From a bacterium (GTDB taxonomy: Bacteria > Vulcanimicrobiota > Vulcanimicrobiia > Vulcanimicrobiales > Vulcanimicrobiaceae): DNA of 64,000 bases. The stretch spans positions 117,040-181,039 of the forward strand of contig JAJYFL010000002.1 of the NCBI GenBank assembly GCA_021790935.1. The letters run 5' to 3'. Within the stretch, counting starts at the first letter, position 1. Each line of letters begins with the position of its first letter. Under the pieces are notes generated by a model. That model was not told where the DNA came from. It made no database searches and saw only the letters and a program-made list of their open reading frames with translations. Below are positions 1-9,069 of this stretch, in pieces. The position numbers were made by a program, and so were the translations under genes.

Positions 1-1
1 G

Positions 2-703
2 TCCCTCGCGGCATTTGCCAACGTCCTCGGGCTCGACGCCGATACGCGCATTCGCCCGGTCGACGATACGCCGGCCGATCGGGCCGCGACTCTGCTGCAA
101 GCGCCGGTCTTGCCGTACCGAACGGCGTTGAAACGAGCGCTCGCGCTGCGGCCGGATTATCTTGCGGCCGAACGGACCGTCGAGGCCGACCAATATACGC
201 TGCAAGCGCAGCGTCTGGGGCGCTTTCCGGTGCTGACCGCGACCGCGAGCACCGGCGCGAACTCGACCAACCCCGTTAACGGCACGCAATTTTTGAACGC
301 GAACTCCATCGGCGCGCAGATCTCCCTTCCGATCTTCGACCAGGGCGTTACTGCAGCGTACGTCGCACAAGCGGCCGCGGTACTGGATACGGCGGAGGCG
401 CAGCTCCGTTCGGCCAAACTCGGCATCCAGCTCGGCGTGCGCCAGGCACTCGTCGGTCTGGTTTCGGCACAGGCGGCGCTCGGCGAGACGCAGGCCGAGC
501 TCAACACGGCGCAGGAGGTGTTGAAGGCGACGCAGGCGCAGTACAGGGCCGGCGTTACGACACTGCCGCTCTTGCTCAACGCGCAAGTGGGTCTGACGCA
601 AGCCGAGACCGACCGGCTCAACGCCGTCTACGCTCTGCGGCAAGCCGAGCAAACCTACGCGTATGCGCTGGGGGAGTCGGACCTGATGCCCGCAGGGCCG
701 TAG
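2..703 (+). CDS. TolC-family outer-membrane efflux protein, 5' truncated by window edge
   Basis: The reading frame is open from base 2, so the gene begins before the window; 233 residues of its C-terminal part are visible. The protein is rich in Ala/Gln/Leu heptad-like helices, for example AEAQLRSAKLGIQLGVRQAL and KATQAQYRAGVTTLPLLLNA. The last of these is the hallmark of the second OEP (outer membrane efflux protein) repeat, where a long helix ends in 'YrxGxxtlxxllxAq'. Family members form trimeric channels across the outer membrane and periplasm for RND or ABC efflux pumps. The partner adaptor and pump genes would lie upstream, outside the window. A second TolC-like protein is encoded at 53035-54381. 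Confidence 0.85.
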   Translation, partial: SLAAFANVLGLDADTRIRPVDDTPADRAATLLQAPVLPYRTALKRALALRPDYLAAERTVEADQYTLQAQRLGRFPVLTATASTGANSTNPVNGTQFLNANSIGAQISLPIFDQGVTAAYVAQAAAVLDTAEAQLRSAKLGIQLGVRQALVGLVSAQAALGETQAELNTAQEVLKATQAQYRAGVTTLPLLLNAQVGLTQAETDRLNAVYALRQAEQTYAYALGESDLMPAGP

Positions 704-754
704 CGAGGTGCAACGGCGCGTCCGGCGCCATTTGTAGGGGACTCGGGTTCCGAG

Positions 755-1936
755 GTGCCAATACCGGGCTCTATGCCTTCTGGAACCATCCTTCCGAGCG
801 CGACCAACGATCCGGTCAACGCCGCCATCCTAGCGATCTCCGAAGATCGCCTCTCCGGTTTCCAAGAAGATCCGTTCGGCGAGGTTGCGGCGCGCTGCGG
901 GATTCCCGTGGAGACCGTTCTCGAGCGGGTCGAAGCGATGCTGCGCGCGGGAACGATCCGCCGGGTTCGGCAGACCCTCATGGCGACGAACCTGGCGGAG
1001 GGCGCGCTCGTCGCGTGGCAGATCTCGCCCGAGCGGCTCGACGCCGCCTTCGACTACCTGTATAAAGAAGACCCGTTTTCGGGACACGTCGTGATCCGCA
1101 CGGCGGATCCCGCAACGCCCGGTTCGGCCTACCGGCTCTGGACGACGCTGAAGGTGCCGCAGGGGTATGCGATCGCCAAGCACGCGGAGTTCCTCCGCGC
1201 GCGCGTCGGCGCCGAGCGCTTCCGCTTGATGCCGGCCCGGAAACTCTTTGCGCTCGGCGTGGGCCATATGCGTCGCCGAGGCATAGAGCCGGGTAGCCGC
1301 GCCGAGGTGCTGGCCGAGCCGCTCGACACCAAGGTCGTCGAGCTGAACGATCTCGACTGGCGCGTGCTCGGTGCCCTCAAGCGCGAATTCCGGCCCGAGG
1401 AGCTTTCGCGGGACCTGTGGCGCGCACGCGCGCAGGAAGCCGGCGTCGATCTGCCGGCGTTTTTCGAGGTGGCGCGTTCGCTCAATGCACGCAGCGTGAT
1501 CGGCCGCTTCTCGACGTTTCTCGAGCACGTCAAGAAAACGTCGAACGACGAACGCGTAACGCGCTACAACGCGCTCTTTCACTGGGCCGTCCCGCCGGGC
1601 CGCGAGCTCGACGCCGGACGCGAGGTGGGCCGCCACCATATCATCACGCATGCGTACTGGCGCGAGGGCGGTCCGGAGTTTCGCAACGTCAACATTATGG
1701 CCGTCGCGCACGGCTTGGATAAGAACGTCGTATTGGCGCATAAGACGGCCATCGACGATCACCTGCGCGATGAGGGCATCCCGTTTGCGTATACCAACGT
1801 CTTTTGGGGCGGGCGCAGCGAGATCAAGCCTTCGGAGATTGCGCCGAGCGCGTATCGCGAGTTCTGCGCGAAAAACGGCCTAGACCCCGCCGCGATGATC
1901 GAGGATAACCCCCACGGGAGTAGGAGTAATCGATGA
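755..1936 (+). CDS. Fused siroheme-decarboxylase-like (AhbA/AhbB, Lrp/AsnC-type) protein
   Basis: This 393-aa protein contains two related halves. The first (about 25-190) has an Lrp/AsnC-like winged helix with 'AGTIRRVRQTL', followed by an alpha/beta part with 'AYRLWTTLKVP' and 'FRLMPARKLFALGV', which match the pattern of AhbA/NirD proteins. The second half (about 205-385) starts with another winged helix ('LNDLDWRVLGALKREF') and has 'SVIGRFSTFLEHV'. AhbA/B and NirDL decarboxylate siroheme to didecarboxysiroheme in alternative haem or haem d1 synthesis, and natural fusions are known. The first winged helix lacks the usual GxIRRFGA consensus, so a regulatory or divergent role is possible. A GTG start at 755 is assumed; ATG at 773 is an alternative. 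The stop overlaps the next gene's start (ATGA). Confidence 0.6.
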   Translation: MPIPGSMPSGTILPSATNDPVNAAILAISEDRLSGFQEDPFGEVAARCGIPVETVLERVEAMLRAGTIRRVRQTLMATNLAEGALVAWQISPERLDAAFDYLYKEDPFSGHVVIRTADPATPGSAYRLWTTLKVPQGYAIAKHAEFLRARVGAERFRLMPARKLFALGVGHMRRRGIEPGSRAEVLAEPLDTKVVELNDLDWRVLGALKREFRPEELSRDLWRARAQEAGVDLPAFFEVARSLNARSVIGRFSTFLEHVKKTSNDERVTRYNALFHWAVPPGRELDAGREVGRHHIITHAYWREGGPEFRNVNIMAVAHGLDKNVVLAHKTAIDDHLRDEGIPFAYTNVFWGGRSEIKPSEIAPSAYREFCAKNGLDPAAMIEDNPHGSRSNR

Positions 1937-3579
1937 AACGACTGGCCGCGCTTGCCCTCACGCTCGCCATCGCCGCCGCCGGCTGCAGCCGGTCCGGCAC
2001 GGGCCCCGCGGGCCCCGCAGGCAAGAACGGGCGGCTGAACGCCTGGACGGTCCCGCACGTCTTGCGCTACGCGACGGGCGAGGACTTCAGCACGCTCAAC
2101 CCGCTGCTGAACCAGCAGACCACGCTCAGCCTGATGTCCTCGCTCACGATGGCCTGGTTAATCAAGTGGAACGAGCACGACCGGCCCTATCCCGAACTCG
2201 CGACGGAGGTCCCCACCAAGGCGGACGGCGGGGTCAGCAAGGACGGCCTGACGATAACCTATCACCTGCGTAAGGGCGTCAAGTGGTCGGACGGAGCGCC
2301 GTTTACGGCCGACGACGTCGTGTGGACGATTCACGCGATAATGAATCCTGCCAACAATGTCACGAGCCGGACCGGCTGGGATTTGATCCGCAAGGTCGAC
2401 GAACCCAACAAGTATACGGTCGTGCTGCACATGAGCAAACCGTACTCGCCGTTCGTGGAGAACTTCTTCTCGACGGCCGGCGGCAATCCGTGCATTCTGC
2501 CCAAGCACCTGCTGGCGAAGTACCCGAACATCAACCACGTGCCGTACAACTCGTTGCCGGTCGGCATCGGGCCGTTCAAATACAAGGAATGGGACCGGGG
2601 TTCGAGGGTCGTCATGGTTCGCAATCCGCTCTATTGGCGCGGCTTGCCGAAGCTCAAGGAGATCGACTTCGAGATCATCCCCGATACCAACACGGTCATC
2701 ACCCAGCTCGAAGCCAAAGAACTCGACATGTTCTACAACGCGCCGCCGGCGCAGATCGGCCAGCTGCGTTCGCTGCTTCCGTTCACGACGTACGTGATGC
2801 CGGACTACTACTACCGCCACCTCGACTTCAATCTCTCCAGCCCGAAATTGAAGGACCGGGCGGTGCGCGAAGCTCTGCGCTACGCCACCGACCGCCCGGC
2901 GATCATCGCGAAAATCTACAAGGGCATCGGTTCGTTGCAGGAGCAGCCCTCACCGAAGTCGGCGCCATATTACGACCCGAGCATCAAACTGGTGCCGTTC
3001 GACATCGCCAAAGCCAACCAGATTCTCGACCGCGCGGGCTGGAAGCGCGGGCCGGACGGCGTGCGCGAGAAGAACGGCGTGCGCCTCTCGCTGAACGTAG
3101 CGCTGGACTCGGCCGATCCGCAAGCCGCCTCCATGATGGAATTGATACGCGCCTGGTGGAAGCAGATCGGCGTGCGCTTCGACATCCGCCAGTATCCGTC
3201 TTCGCTGTTGTTTGCCGATTACGCCGATCACGGCATCATCTACCGCGGCAAGTTCGACGTCTCGTACTTCCAGTGGAGCGACGATCCGCTTGGGGACTTC
3301 TCGCCGATCTACGCATGCGACGGCATTCCGCCCAACGGTCAGAACGACGTTCGCTGGTGCAACCGGAAGGCGGACGCGGCGATGCGCGCGCTCTACACGC
3401 ACTTCACGCAGCGGCAACGCAACGCCGACGACCGCATCGTGATGCGCGAACTCTATAAGGACGTACCGACGATCGTCGTCATGGGCACCGATACCGTCTG
3501 GGTCTGGAACAAGGATCTCAAGCACTTCCACCCCAACGCCATCTCACCGTTCGACAACATGATGAACGTCGACATCTGA
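1933..3579 (+). CDS. Peptide/oligopeptide ABC transporter substrate-binding lipoprotein (SBP family 5), copy 1
   Basis: 548 aa. It begins with a lipoprotein signal peptide whose lipobox is IAAAGC (Cys at about residue 18), placing it in the periplasm anchored to the membrane. The mature part has SBP_bac_5 features: 'LRYATGEDFSTLNPLL', 'YHLRKGVKWSDGAPFTADDV', 'GIGPFKYKEW' and 'ALRYATDRPAIIAK'. Such proteins deliver peptides, or sometimes nickel or other ligands, to a Dpp/Opp-type permease. The start codon overlaps the upstream stop (ATGA). The next gene is a close paralogue. No permease gene is nearby; OppD/OppF-type ATPases are encoded at 61565-63630. The final codons are duplicated as a 17-bp tandem repeat. 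Confidence 0.93.
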   Translation: MKRLAALALTLAIAAAGCSRSGTGPAGPAGKNGRLNAWTVPHVLRYATGEDFSTLNPLLNQQTTLSLMSSLTMAWLIKWNEHDRPYPELATEVPTKADGGVSKDGLTITYHLRKGVKWSDGAPFTADDVVWTIHAIMNPANNVTSRTGWDLIRKVDEPNKYTVVLHMSKPYSPFVENFFSTAGGNPCILPKHLLAKYPNINHVPYNSLPVGIGPFKYKEWDRGSRVVMVRNPLYWRGLPKLKEIDFEIIPDTNTVITQLEAKELDMFYNAPPAQIGQLRSLLPFTTYVMPDYYYRHLDFNLSSPKLKDRAVREALRYATDRPAIIAKIYKGIGSLQEQPSPKSAPYYDPSIKLVPFDIAKANQILDRAGWKRGPDGVREKNGVRLSLNVALDSADPQAASMMELIRAWWKQIGVRFDIRQYPSSLLFADYADHGIIYRGKFDVSYFQWSDDPLGDFSPIYACDGIPPNGQNDVRWCNRKADAAMRALYTHFTQRQRNADDRIVMRELYKDVPTIVVMGTDTVWVWNKDLKHFHPNAISPFDNMMNVDI

Positions 3580-3594
3580 TGAACGTCGACATCT
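3561..3594 (+). repeat. 17-bp perfect tandem duplication at the junction of the two SBP genes
   Basis: The unit gatgaacgtcgacatct occurs twice back to back (3561-3577 and 3578-3594). The first unit encodes the last residues of copy 1 (MNVDI) and supplies its stop; the second lies in the intergenic spacer just before a strong AGGAGG site at 3595-3600 that serves copy 2. Both paralogues end in 'DNMM(N/D)VDI', so the repeat probably marks slippage or the unequal exchange that generated the gene pair. Confidence 0.9.
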
Positions 3595-3604
3595 AGGAGG
3601 CAGC

Positions 3605-5257
3605 ATGAAGCAATTCTTTCGACCCGTCGCGCTCGTTGCGGCGTGCGTCGCTCTCGCAGCCTGCACGCACGCGGCGGGGGGGCCGGGCGGCCCGGCTTCC
3701 GCCGGCCACCGGGTCAACTCCTGGACGGTTCCGCACGTCTTACGGTACGCGACGGGCGAGGACGTCAACACGCTCAATCCGCTGCTCGGGCAGCAAGAGT
3801 CGCTGGGATTCATGTCCTCGCTCACGATGGCTTGGCTCATCAAGTGGGACCGGCATAACCGCCCCTACCCCGAACTCGCGACGGAGGTGCCGAGCAAGGC
3901 CAACGGTGGCGTCAGCAAAGACGGCTTGACGATAACCTACCATCTGCGCAAGGGCGTCAAGTGGTCGGACGGCGCGCCCTTTACCGCCGACGACGTGGTG
4001 TGGACGATCCATGCGATCCTAAACCCAGCCAACGACGTCATCAGTCGCGAGGGCTGGGATCGCATCAAGAAGATCGGCGAACCGAACAAATACACCGTCG
4101 TGCTCCATTTGAGCAAGCCCTACTCGCCGTTTATCGAGACGTTCTTTTCGTCGGCCGGCGCGAACCCGTGCATCCTGCCCAAACACCTCCTGGCAAAGTA
4201 CCCGAACATCAACCACGTCGCGTACAACTCGCTGCCCGTCGGCATCGGCCCCTTCAAGTACGAAGCGTGGGATCGCGGCCAGAAGGTCGTGATGGTGCGC
4301 AATCCGTACTATTGGCGCGGCGAGCCGAAACTCAAAGAGATCGACTTTGAGATCGTCCCCGATCGCACCACCGTGCTCACCGAGCTCGAAGCCAAAGAGT
4401 TGGATATGTGGGCCCTCGTGTCGGGCAACTACTTCCAGCGCGCGAAGGCGCTGGCACCATTCACCTACGTGCGGCAGCCGGGCTACAGTTTCGATCACCT
4501 CGACTTCAATTTGACCCGCCCGCGCGTCAAAGATCTCGCCGTGCGCGAGGCCTTGCAATATGCCACCAACCGCGCGGAGCTCATCAAGAAGGTCGGTCAC
4601 GGCGTCGGCATCCTTCGGGAAGAGCCCGCCCCAAGCATCGCGCCCTATTACGACCCGGCGATCAAGATGGTCCCCTACGACATCGCCAAGGCGAACCGGA
4701 TCCTGGACGCGGCGGGCTGGAAGCGCGGGCGCGACGGCATCCGTGCCAAGAACGGCGTTCGCTTGGTGCTGGATTTCGCCACGAGTTCCGGCACGCCCGA
4801 CGTTGACGAAGAGATCGAGCTGATTCGGCAGTCCTGGAAGAAGATCGGCGTCGGCATAAACGTGCGCCATTACCCGGCGAGCCTGCTCTTCGCGCCGTAT
4901 GCGGAGGGCGGAATCGTCTACAAAGGTAACTGGGACGTCGTCGGTTTCCAGTGGTTCATCGATCCGATCGGTGATTTCTCGTCCGAATACGCCTGCAATC
5001 AGATCCCACCCAACGGCCAGAACGACCTGCACTGGTGCAACGCCAAGGCCGACGCGGCGATGCGCGCCCTCTACACCCACTACGACCAGGCCAAACGCAA
5101 TAAGGACGATGCGATCGTGATGGAGCAGCTCGACCACGACGTGCCGACGATCGTCACGTCGGGCACCGAAAACATCTACGTCTTCAACCGCGATCTGCGA
5201 AACTTCCACCCGAACCAAGTCACCCCGTTCGACAACATGATGGACGTGGATATCTGA
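3605..5257 (+). CDS. Peptide/oligopeptide ABC transporter substrate-binding lipoprotein (SBP family 5), copy 2
   Basis: 550 aa and collinear with the preceding gene, with long identical blocks in the first third ('YHLRKGVKWSDGAPFTADDV') and more divergence in the ligand-binding lobe (roughly residues 260-330 and 380-470). The lipoprotein signal peptide ends in ALAAC. An AGGAGG ribosome-binding site lies four bases before the ATG. The pattern suggests a tandem duplication followed by a change of ligand preference. The 3' end overlaps the convergent glycosyltransferase gene by about 80 bp. Confidence 0.93.
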   Translation: MKQFFRPVALVAACVALAACTHAAGGPGGPASAGHRVNSWTVPHVLRYATGEDVNTLNPLLGQQESLGFMSSLTMAWLIKWDRHNRPYPELATEVPSKANGGVSKDGLTITYHLRKGVKWSDGAPFTADDVVWTIHAILNPANDVISREGWDRIKKIGEPNKYTVVLHLSKPYSPFIETFFSSAGANPCILPKHLLAKYPNINHVAYNSLPVGIGPFKYEAWDRGQKVVMVRNPYYWRGEPKLKEIDFEIVPDRTTVLTELEAKELDMWALVSGNYFQRAKALAPFTYVRQPGYSFDHLDFNLTRPRVKDLAVREALQYATNRAELIKKVGHGVGILREEPAPSIAPYYDPAIKMVPYDIAKANRILDAAGWKRGRDGIRAKNGVRLVLDFATSSGTPDVDEEIELIRQSWKKIGVGINVRHYPASLLFAPYAEGGIVYKGNWDVVGFQWFIDPIGDFSSEYACNQIPPNGQNDLHWCNAKADAAMRALYTHYDQAKRNKDDAIVMEQLDHDVPTIVTSGTENIYVFNRDLRNFHPNQVTPFDNMMDVDI

Positions 5258-6642
5258 GGCTGCGATGAAGCGGTGGAGCAGCAGTAGGCGAGCAGCCCGC
5301 ACCCGAGGAGCGGGCCGCAGCGGAGCAGCGCCCAAAACGCGTTAGGCGCGAACAGGCCGGTGGCGCGCTGCTCCGCGTGCCAGATCGAAGCGAGGGGCGT
5401 GCCGGGCGCGATCGGCGGGAGCGCGCGCATCGCGTCGGGCCAGATCGGTGCCGGATGGGCTTGCGCGTAGGTGCCCGCCAGCGCCAGCAGTACCAGGACG
5501 CCGAGGGGCGCCGCCAACGCAGCGGGGCGCACTCCGCGGTGCAGCGCCGCGTAGGCGAGCAGCGCCCCTACGGCGAGCAAGAACGTCTGCAGCACGCCGT
5601 CCGGCCTCTGCGCGAGGCCGAGCCAGTCGACGGCGACCAGGAGCGCACCGGCAGCGGCGATCGGCCAGCGGCGCGCGTCGGCGCGCGCGACTGCGAAGAT
5701 CGCGGCGAAGTACGCGACGGTGAGATCTTGTTCGTGAAAGAACGGTACGACGAACGGCAGCAGCGCGCAGGTGATCGCGATCGCACCGGCGCCGCGCTCC
5801 TTGCGCACGACGAGCGCCGCCCACGCGAAGACGGCCGCCACGCCGGCCGCCAACGCGACGAACGTTGCAACTTCGTGGCTGGCGCCGAAGCCCGACGCGA
5901 TAGCGTACGGCGTCGTTTGGATGGTCGATCCGGCCTCCGCCGCGCCCTGTGCTGCGAGGAGCCGCTGGTATGCCCACAGCGACCGAAAGCCGCCGCCGGC
6001 TGCGGCCGCGAGCAGTTCGAACGCGAGGAACGCCGCGGCGAAGACCGGCCACGACCGCAGGCGCCGCAGGCGCGCGAGCAGCACCAGCGCGACGTTCGGC
6101 TGCAGCGCGGCGAAGACGGTTGCTGCTCCGGCGGCGAGCGCGTTGCGCTCGAGCCAGGCGAGCGCGAGCAACGCGCTCGCGAACGCCGGCAGCACGACCT
6201 GCCCGAGTGCGATGCCGCTCGTGACCGGCCCGAACGCCAGTGCGGCGAGGAGCAGCGTGCCGAAAGCCAGCGGGGTCACGCGCATATCGAGCAAGCGCAG
6301 CGTGACGAGGATGACGACGGCGAGCGAGGCGCCCAGGACGGCGCCCCATACGGCGACCGCGCTTGCGAACGGCAGGCGCGCGAGCAGACCCCAAAGCGGC
6401 AGAGTCGCCGGCGGGCCGACGAACGGCAGCACTTCGTAGCGATGCGGATCGACGCCGGGGATCCTGCGCTCGGCCTTCCAGATTGCGACGCCGTACGGGT
6501 TGCCGCCGTGCGACCAGGTCCGCCCCGCGGCGTAGTACGCTTCGAAATCCCGCATCGCCGGCCCGGGCGTGGAATGCGGGCGCGCGAAGAGCAGCGCGCA
6601 CGCTACCGCGAGGGCCGCAAGCGCGAAGCGCGCGGCCCTCAT
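5176..6642 (-). CDS. Glycosyltransferase family 87-like (DUF2029) polytopic membrane protein
   Basis: 488 aa, mostly hydrophobic with about ten predicted membrane segments. Near the N-terminus it has 'MRDFEAYYAAGRTWSHGGNP', the typical 'DF..YY.A....G..PY' motif of GT87 / DUF2029 mannosyltransferase-like proteins, which transfer sugars from polyprenyl-phosphate donors on the outer face of the inner membrane. The start at 6642 was chosen because its ATG overlaps the stop of the upstream protease gene (ATGA) and is followed by a signal-anchor helix. Sugar and acceptor cannot be told from sequence. The C-terminal 80 bp overlap the convergent SBP gene. Confidence 0.75.
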   Translation of the reverse strand: MRAARFALAALAVACALLFARPHSTPGPAMRDFEAYYAAGRTWSHGGNPYGVAIWKAERRIPGVDPHRYEVLPFVGPPATLPLWGLLARLPFASAVAVWGAVLGASLAVVILVTLRLLDMRVTPLAFGTLLLAALAFGPVTSGIALGQVVLPAFASALLALAWLERNALAAGAATVFAALQPNVALVLLARLRRLRSWPVFAAAFLAFELLAAAAGGGFRSLWAYQRLLAAQGAAEAGSTIQTTPYAIASGFGASHEVATFVALAAGVAAVFAWAALVVRKERGAGAIAITCALLPFVVPFFHEQDLTVAYFAAIFAVARADARRWPIAAAGALLVAVDWLGLAQRPDGVLQTFLLAVGALLAYAALHRGVRPAALAAPLGVLVLLALAGTYAQAHPAPIWPDAMRALPPIAPGTPLASIWHAEQRATGLFAPNAFWALLRCGPLLGCGLLAYCCSTASSQPQISTSIMLSNGVTWFGWKFRRSRLKT

Positions 6643-7559
6643 TGCGCGATCGGGTGGCCCGCTACGGGGACGTGCGTCAGCAGCATTCCGGCGAACAGGA
6701 GCGCCGCAAGCCCGAAATAGAGCGCCGTTACGCCGATGCGCTGCCCGATCGGGATGTCGTAGTAGCGCGGATCCAGGCGGCCTTTCCACGCGGCCCAGAC
6801 TTGCGGCAAGCTCAGCAGCACGAGGATCCAGATCAGCGGGTTAAAGATGCGAAAGACGAAGATCGCGACGAGGAAGAGCGCGAGCCCCGCGATCCAGATG
6901 CGCGGCGAGATCGATCCGACCACGCGCCCGCCGTCCAGCGGCATCACCGGCGCGAGGTTGAACAGATTCAGGAAGAAGCCCAGATACGCGGCCGCGAGCC
7001 AAAACGGTTGGCCGGTTTGGAAACCGATCCACGCGCAGACGGCGGAGGCGACGGTTCCGGTCAACGGACCTGCGAAGGCGATCAGCGATTCGTGAAACGC
7101 CGAGGCAGGCCGGCCGCGCATATTCACGAGCGCGCCCATCCCGGGGATGAAGAACGGGAGGCTGCTCGGTACGCCGTAGTAGCGCATCGCAAACCAATGG
7201 CCGAACTCGTGGACGGCGATCAAGAGCAGGAAGATCAATCCGAACGTCCAGCCGAAGAAGAGCGCGTAAAACCACAGCGATAACAAGAAGGAGCCGGCAA
7301 ACCAAAAGACCTTGAGCCCGATGACGAACCATTTTAGGTTGAGCAGCAAGAACAGCAGCGCCTTGAACTTCGCAAAGAGCGCCGCCGCCGCCACCGCGAT
7401 GGCGCCCAGGCCCTTTTTCTTGCTCTTGTGCTCCGGGGGTGCGACCGCCGGCTGCTGCGTCTGCGCCTCCTCCGGTGCCGGCCGTTCGGCGCTCCAGGAA
7501 CTCGTGTATGGATTGGGCGGCACGCGTGCGGGCAGGATCGGGCGTTGCTGGTCGTCCAC
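6639..7559 (-). CDS. M50 family (site-2 protease-like) membrane metalloprotease
   Basis: 306 aa. A Pro/Ala/Gln-rich cytoplasmic N-terminus (1-50) precedes several membrane helices. Zinc-binding HEFGH lies in a membrane helix ('LIAVHEFGHWFAMRYYGVPS', about 115-134) and the second conserved element is 'NLAPVMPLDGGRVVGS'. This is the layout of short M50 / S2P-type intramembrane proteases without a PDZ domain, which cleave membrane-bound substrates, often anti-sigma factors; the substrate here is unknown. GTG start. It is divergent from the LeuA-like gene, with a 105-bp spacer, and translationally coupled to the downstream glycosyltransferase. Confidence 0.88.
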   Translation of the reverse strand: MDDQQRPILPARVPPNPYTSSWSAERPAPEEAQTQQPAVAPPEHKSKKKGLGAIAVAAAALFAKFKALLFLLLNLKWFVIGLKVFWFAGSFLLSLWFYALFFGWTFGLIFLLLIAVHEFGHWFAMRYYGVPSSLPFFIPGMGALVNMRGRPASAFHESLIAFAGPLTGTVASAVCAWIGFQTGQPFWLAAAYLGFFLNLFNLAPVMPLDGGRVVGSISPRIWIAGLALFLVAIFVFRIFNPLIWILVLLSLPQVWAAWKGRLDPRYYDIPIGQRIGVTALYFGLAALLFAGMLLTHVPVAGHPIAQ

Positions 7560-7664
7560 GGAGGCTTCTTACCCGCCGCTGCCGTCGGTGGCCTGCGCAC
7601 AGGCCGCGCCTATCGCGGGGCGAAGTCTTGGCGGCATACCGCATTCGGGGGACGGTCGTCTATC

Positions 7665-9068
7665 ATGGAATTCCGCGAGCCTATCGAGCGCCTGATTCGC
7701 GATCCGCGCGAGTTCACGAAAGACGTGCGTTTCCCGGAGCCTTCGCAGATACGCCTGTACGACGAGACGCTGCGCGACGGCGAGCAGATGCCCGGCATCT
7801 GTTACACGCCCGAACAGAAGTACGAGATCGCCAAGCACCTGGCCGATATCGGCGTGCACGTCATGAGCGTCGGGTTCCCGGCCGCCTCCTCCGGCGATCG
7901 CAAGACGCTCCAACTCGTGATGCAGGGGAAGCGCCGCGGCGAACTCGGCGACGTCGAGGTCGTGGTGATGTGCCGTTGCACCCCGGCGGATATCGACATT
8001 ACGGCCGATACGCTGGAGCAAGCCGGCATCTCGCCCGCGGAAGTGACGTTCTTCGTCTTCACCAGCGGGAGCGACTTGCACCTAAAATACAAGATCGGCA
8101 AGACGCTGCTGAAGCTGGAGGGGCGCGACGAGAGCGAGTGGCTCGATCTGCCGCTGGAGTTCTACCGCAACGCCAACGTCAAGTTGCAATGCGATGCTAT
8201 TCGCCACGCGAAGGCGCGCGGCGCGACGCGCGTCGAGTTCGGCGGCGAGGACGGCAGCCGGGGCGACGTCGACTACTTCATCGCGTGCTTCAAGGCCGGG
8301 CTGGAAGCCGGCGGCGACCGCCCGTCGTGGCCGGATACCGTCGGGTGCTTGACTCCCGAGGCCACGCGCTGGTACTGCTCGCGGATCGTCGGTGCGATGC
8401 CCGCGGGATTGCCGCTGGTCTGTCACTTTCACAACGATTACGGTCTCGGAACGATCAATGCGATTACGGCCGTCACCTGCGGCTTCAAGGTCGTCTCGGT
8501 GACGGCCAACGGTTACGGCGAACGGGCCGGCAACGTCAAGCTGCACGAGTTCGTGACCGCGCTCAACGTCCTCTACGGCGTCGAGATTCCCGGCTTCAAG
8601 TACCATAAGCTCCGCGAGCTGGCGCGTTTCATGGAACGGCTCAGCGGCATCCCGCTTCAGCCGCACGAACCGATCGTCGGCAGCCGGGTCTTCACCCACG
8701 AGTCCGGCATTCACACGCACGCGATGCTGATCGATCGCCGGATGTACGAAGCGGTTCCGGCTCGACTCGTCGGTGCGGAGATGTCGTGGGTCTTCGGCAA
8801 GCACTCGGGCGTCGCGCTCGTCGAGGAGACGCTCAAGCGGCACGGGGCGAGCCTCGCGCAACGGGGCGTCGAGGTGACGGGCGAGCTCGCGCACCGCGTG
8901 ACCGAAGAAGTCAAACGCCTGCGCGAGGAACGCGCCGGCGCGGGCATCAGCCGGCAGACGATCGATCTCTACGAAGCGGCCGCGAACAAGCTCGCGATCT
9001 CCGAAACCGAGGTAGTGGAGATCGCCGCCGCGCTTGGCAGTTCGCAGGAACCAGCCGTAGCGACGTAG
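7665..9068 (+). CDS. LeuA/homocitrate-synthase-family enzyme (DRE-TIM metallolyase)
   Basis: 467 aa. The TIM-barrel motif 'DETLRDGEQMPG' carries the catalytic Arg-Asp-Glu, metal-binding His residues are in 'CHFHNDYGLG', and 'NGYGERAGN' is the expected signature. 'FTHESGIHTHAM' is also typical of 2-isopropylmalate, citramalate and homocitrate synthases. These condense acetyl-CoA with a 2-oxo acid. The protein is shorter than full LeuA and appears to lack the LeuA allosteric C-terminal domain, which resembles homocitrate synthase or methylthioalkylmalate-type enzymes. The exact substrate is not resolved. ATG at 7665 is preceded by a GGGGGAC stretch. No leu or lys genes are adjacent. Confidence 0.82.
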   Translation: MEFREPIERLIRDPREFTKDVRFPEPSQIRLYDETLRDGEQMPGICYTPEQKYEIAKHLADIGVHVMSVGFPAASSGDRKTLQLVMQGKRRGELGDVEVVVMCRCTPADIDITADTLEQAGISPAEVTFFVFTSGSDLHLKYKIGKTLLKLEGRDESEWLDLPLEFYRNANVKLQCDAIRHAKARGATRVEFGGEDGSRGDVDYFIACFKAGLEAGGDRPSWPDTVGCLTPEATRWYCSRIVGAMPAGLPLVCHFHNDYGLGTINAITAVTCGFKVVSVTANGYGERAGNVKLHEFVTALNVLYGVEIPGFKYHKLRELARFMERLSGIPLQPHEPIVGSRVFTHESGIHTHAMLIDRRMYEAVPARLVGAEMSWVFGKHSGVALVEETLKRHGASLAQRGVEVTGELAHRVTEEVKRLREERAGAGISRQTIDLYEAAANKLAISETEVVEIAAALGSSQEPAVAT

Positions 9069-9069
9069 C

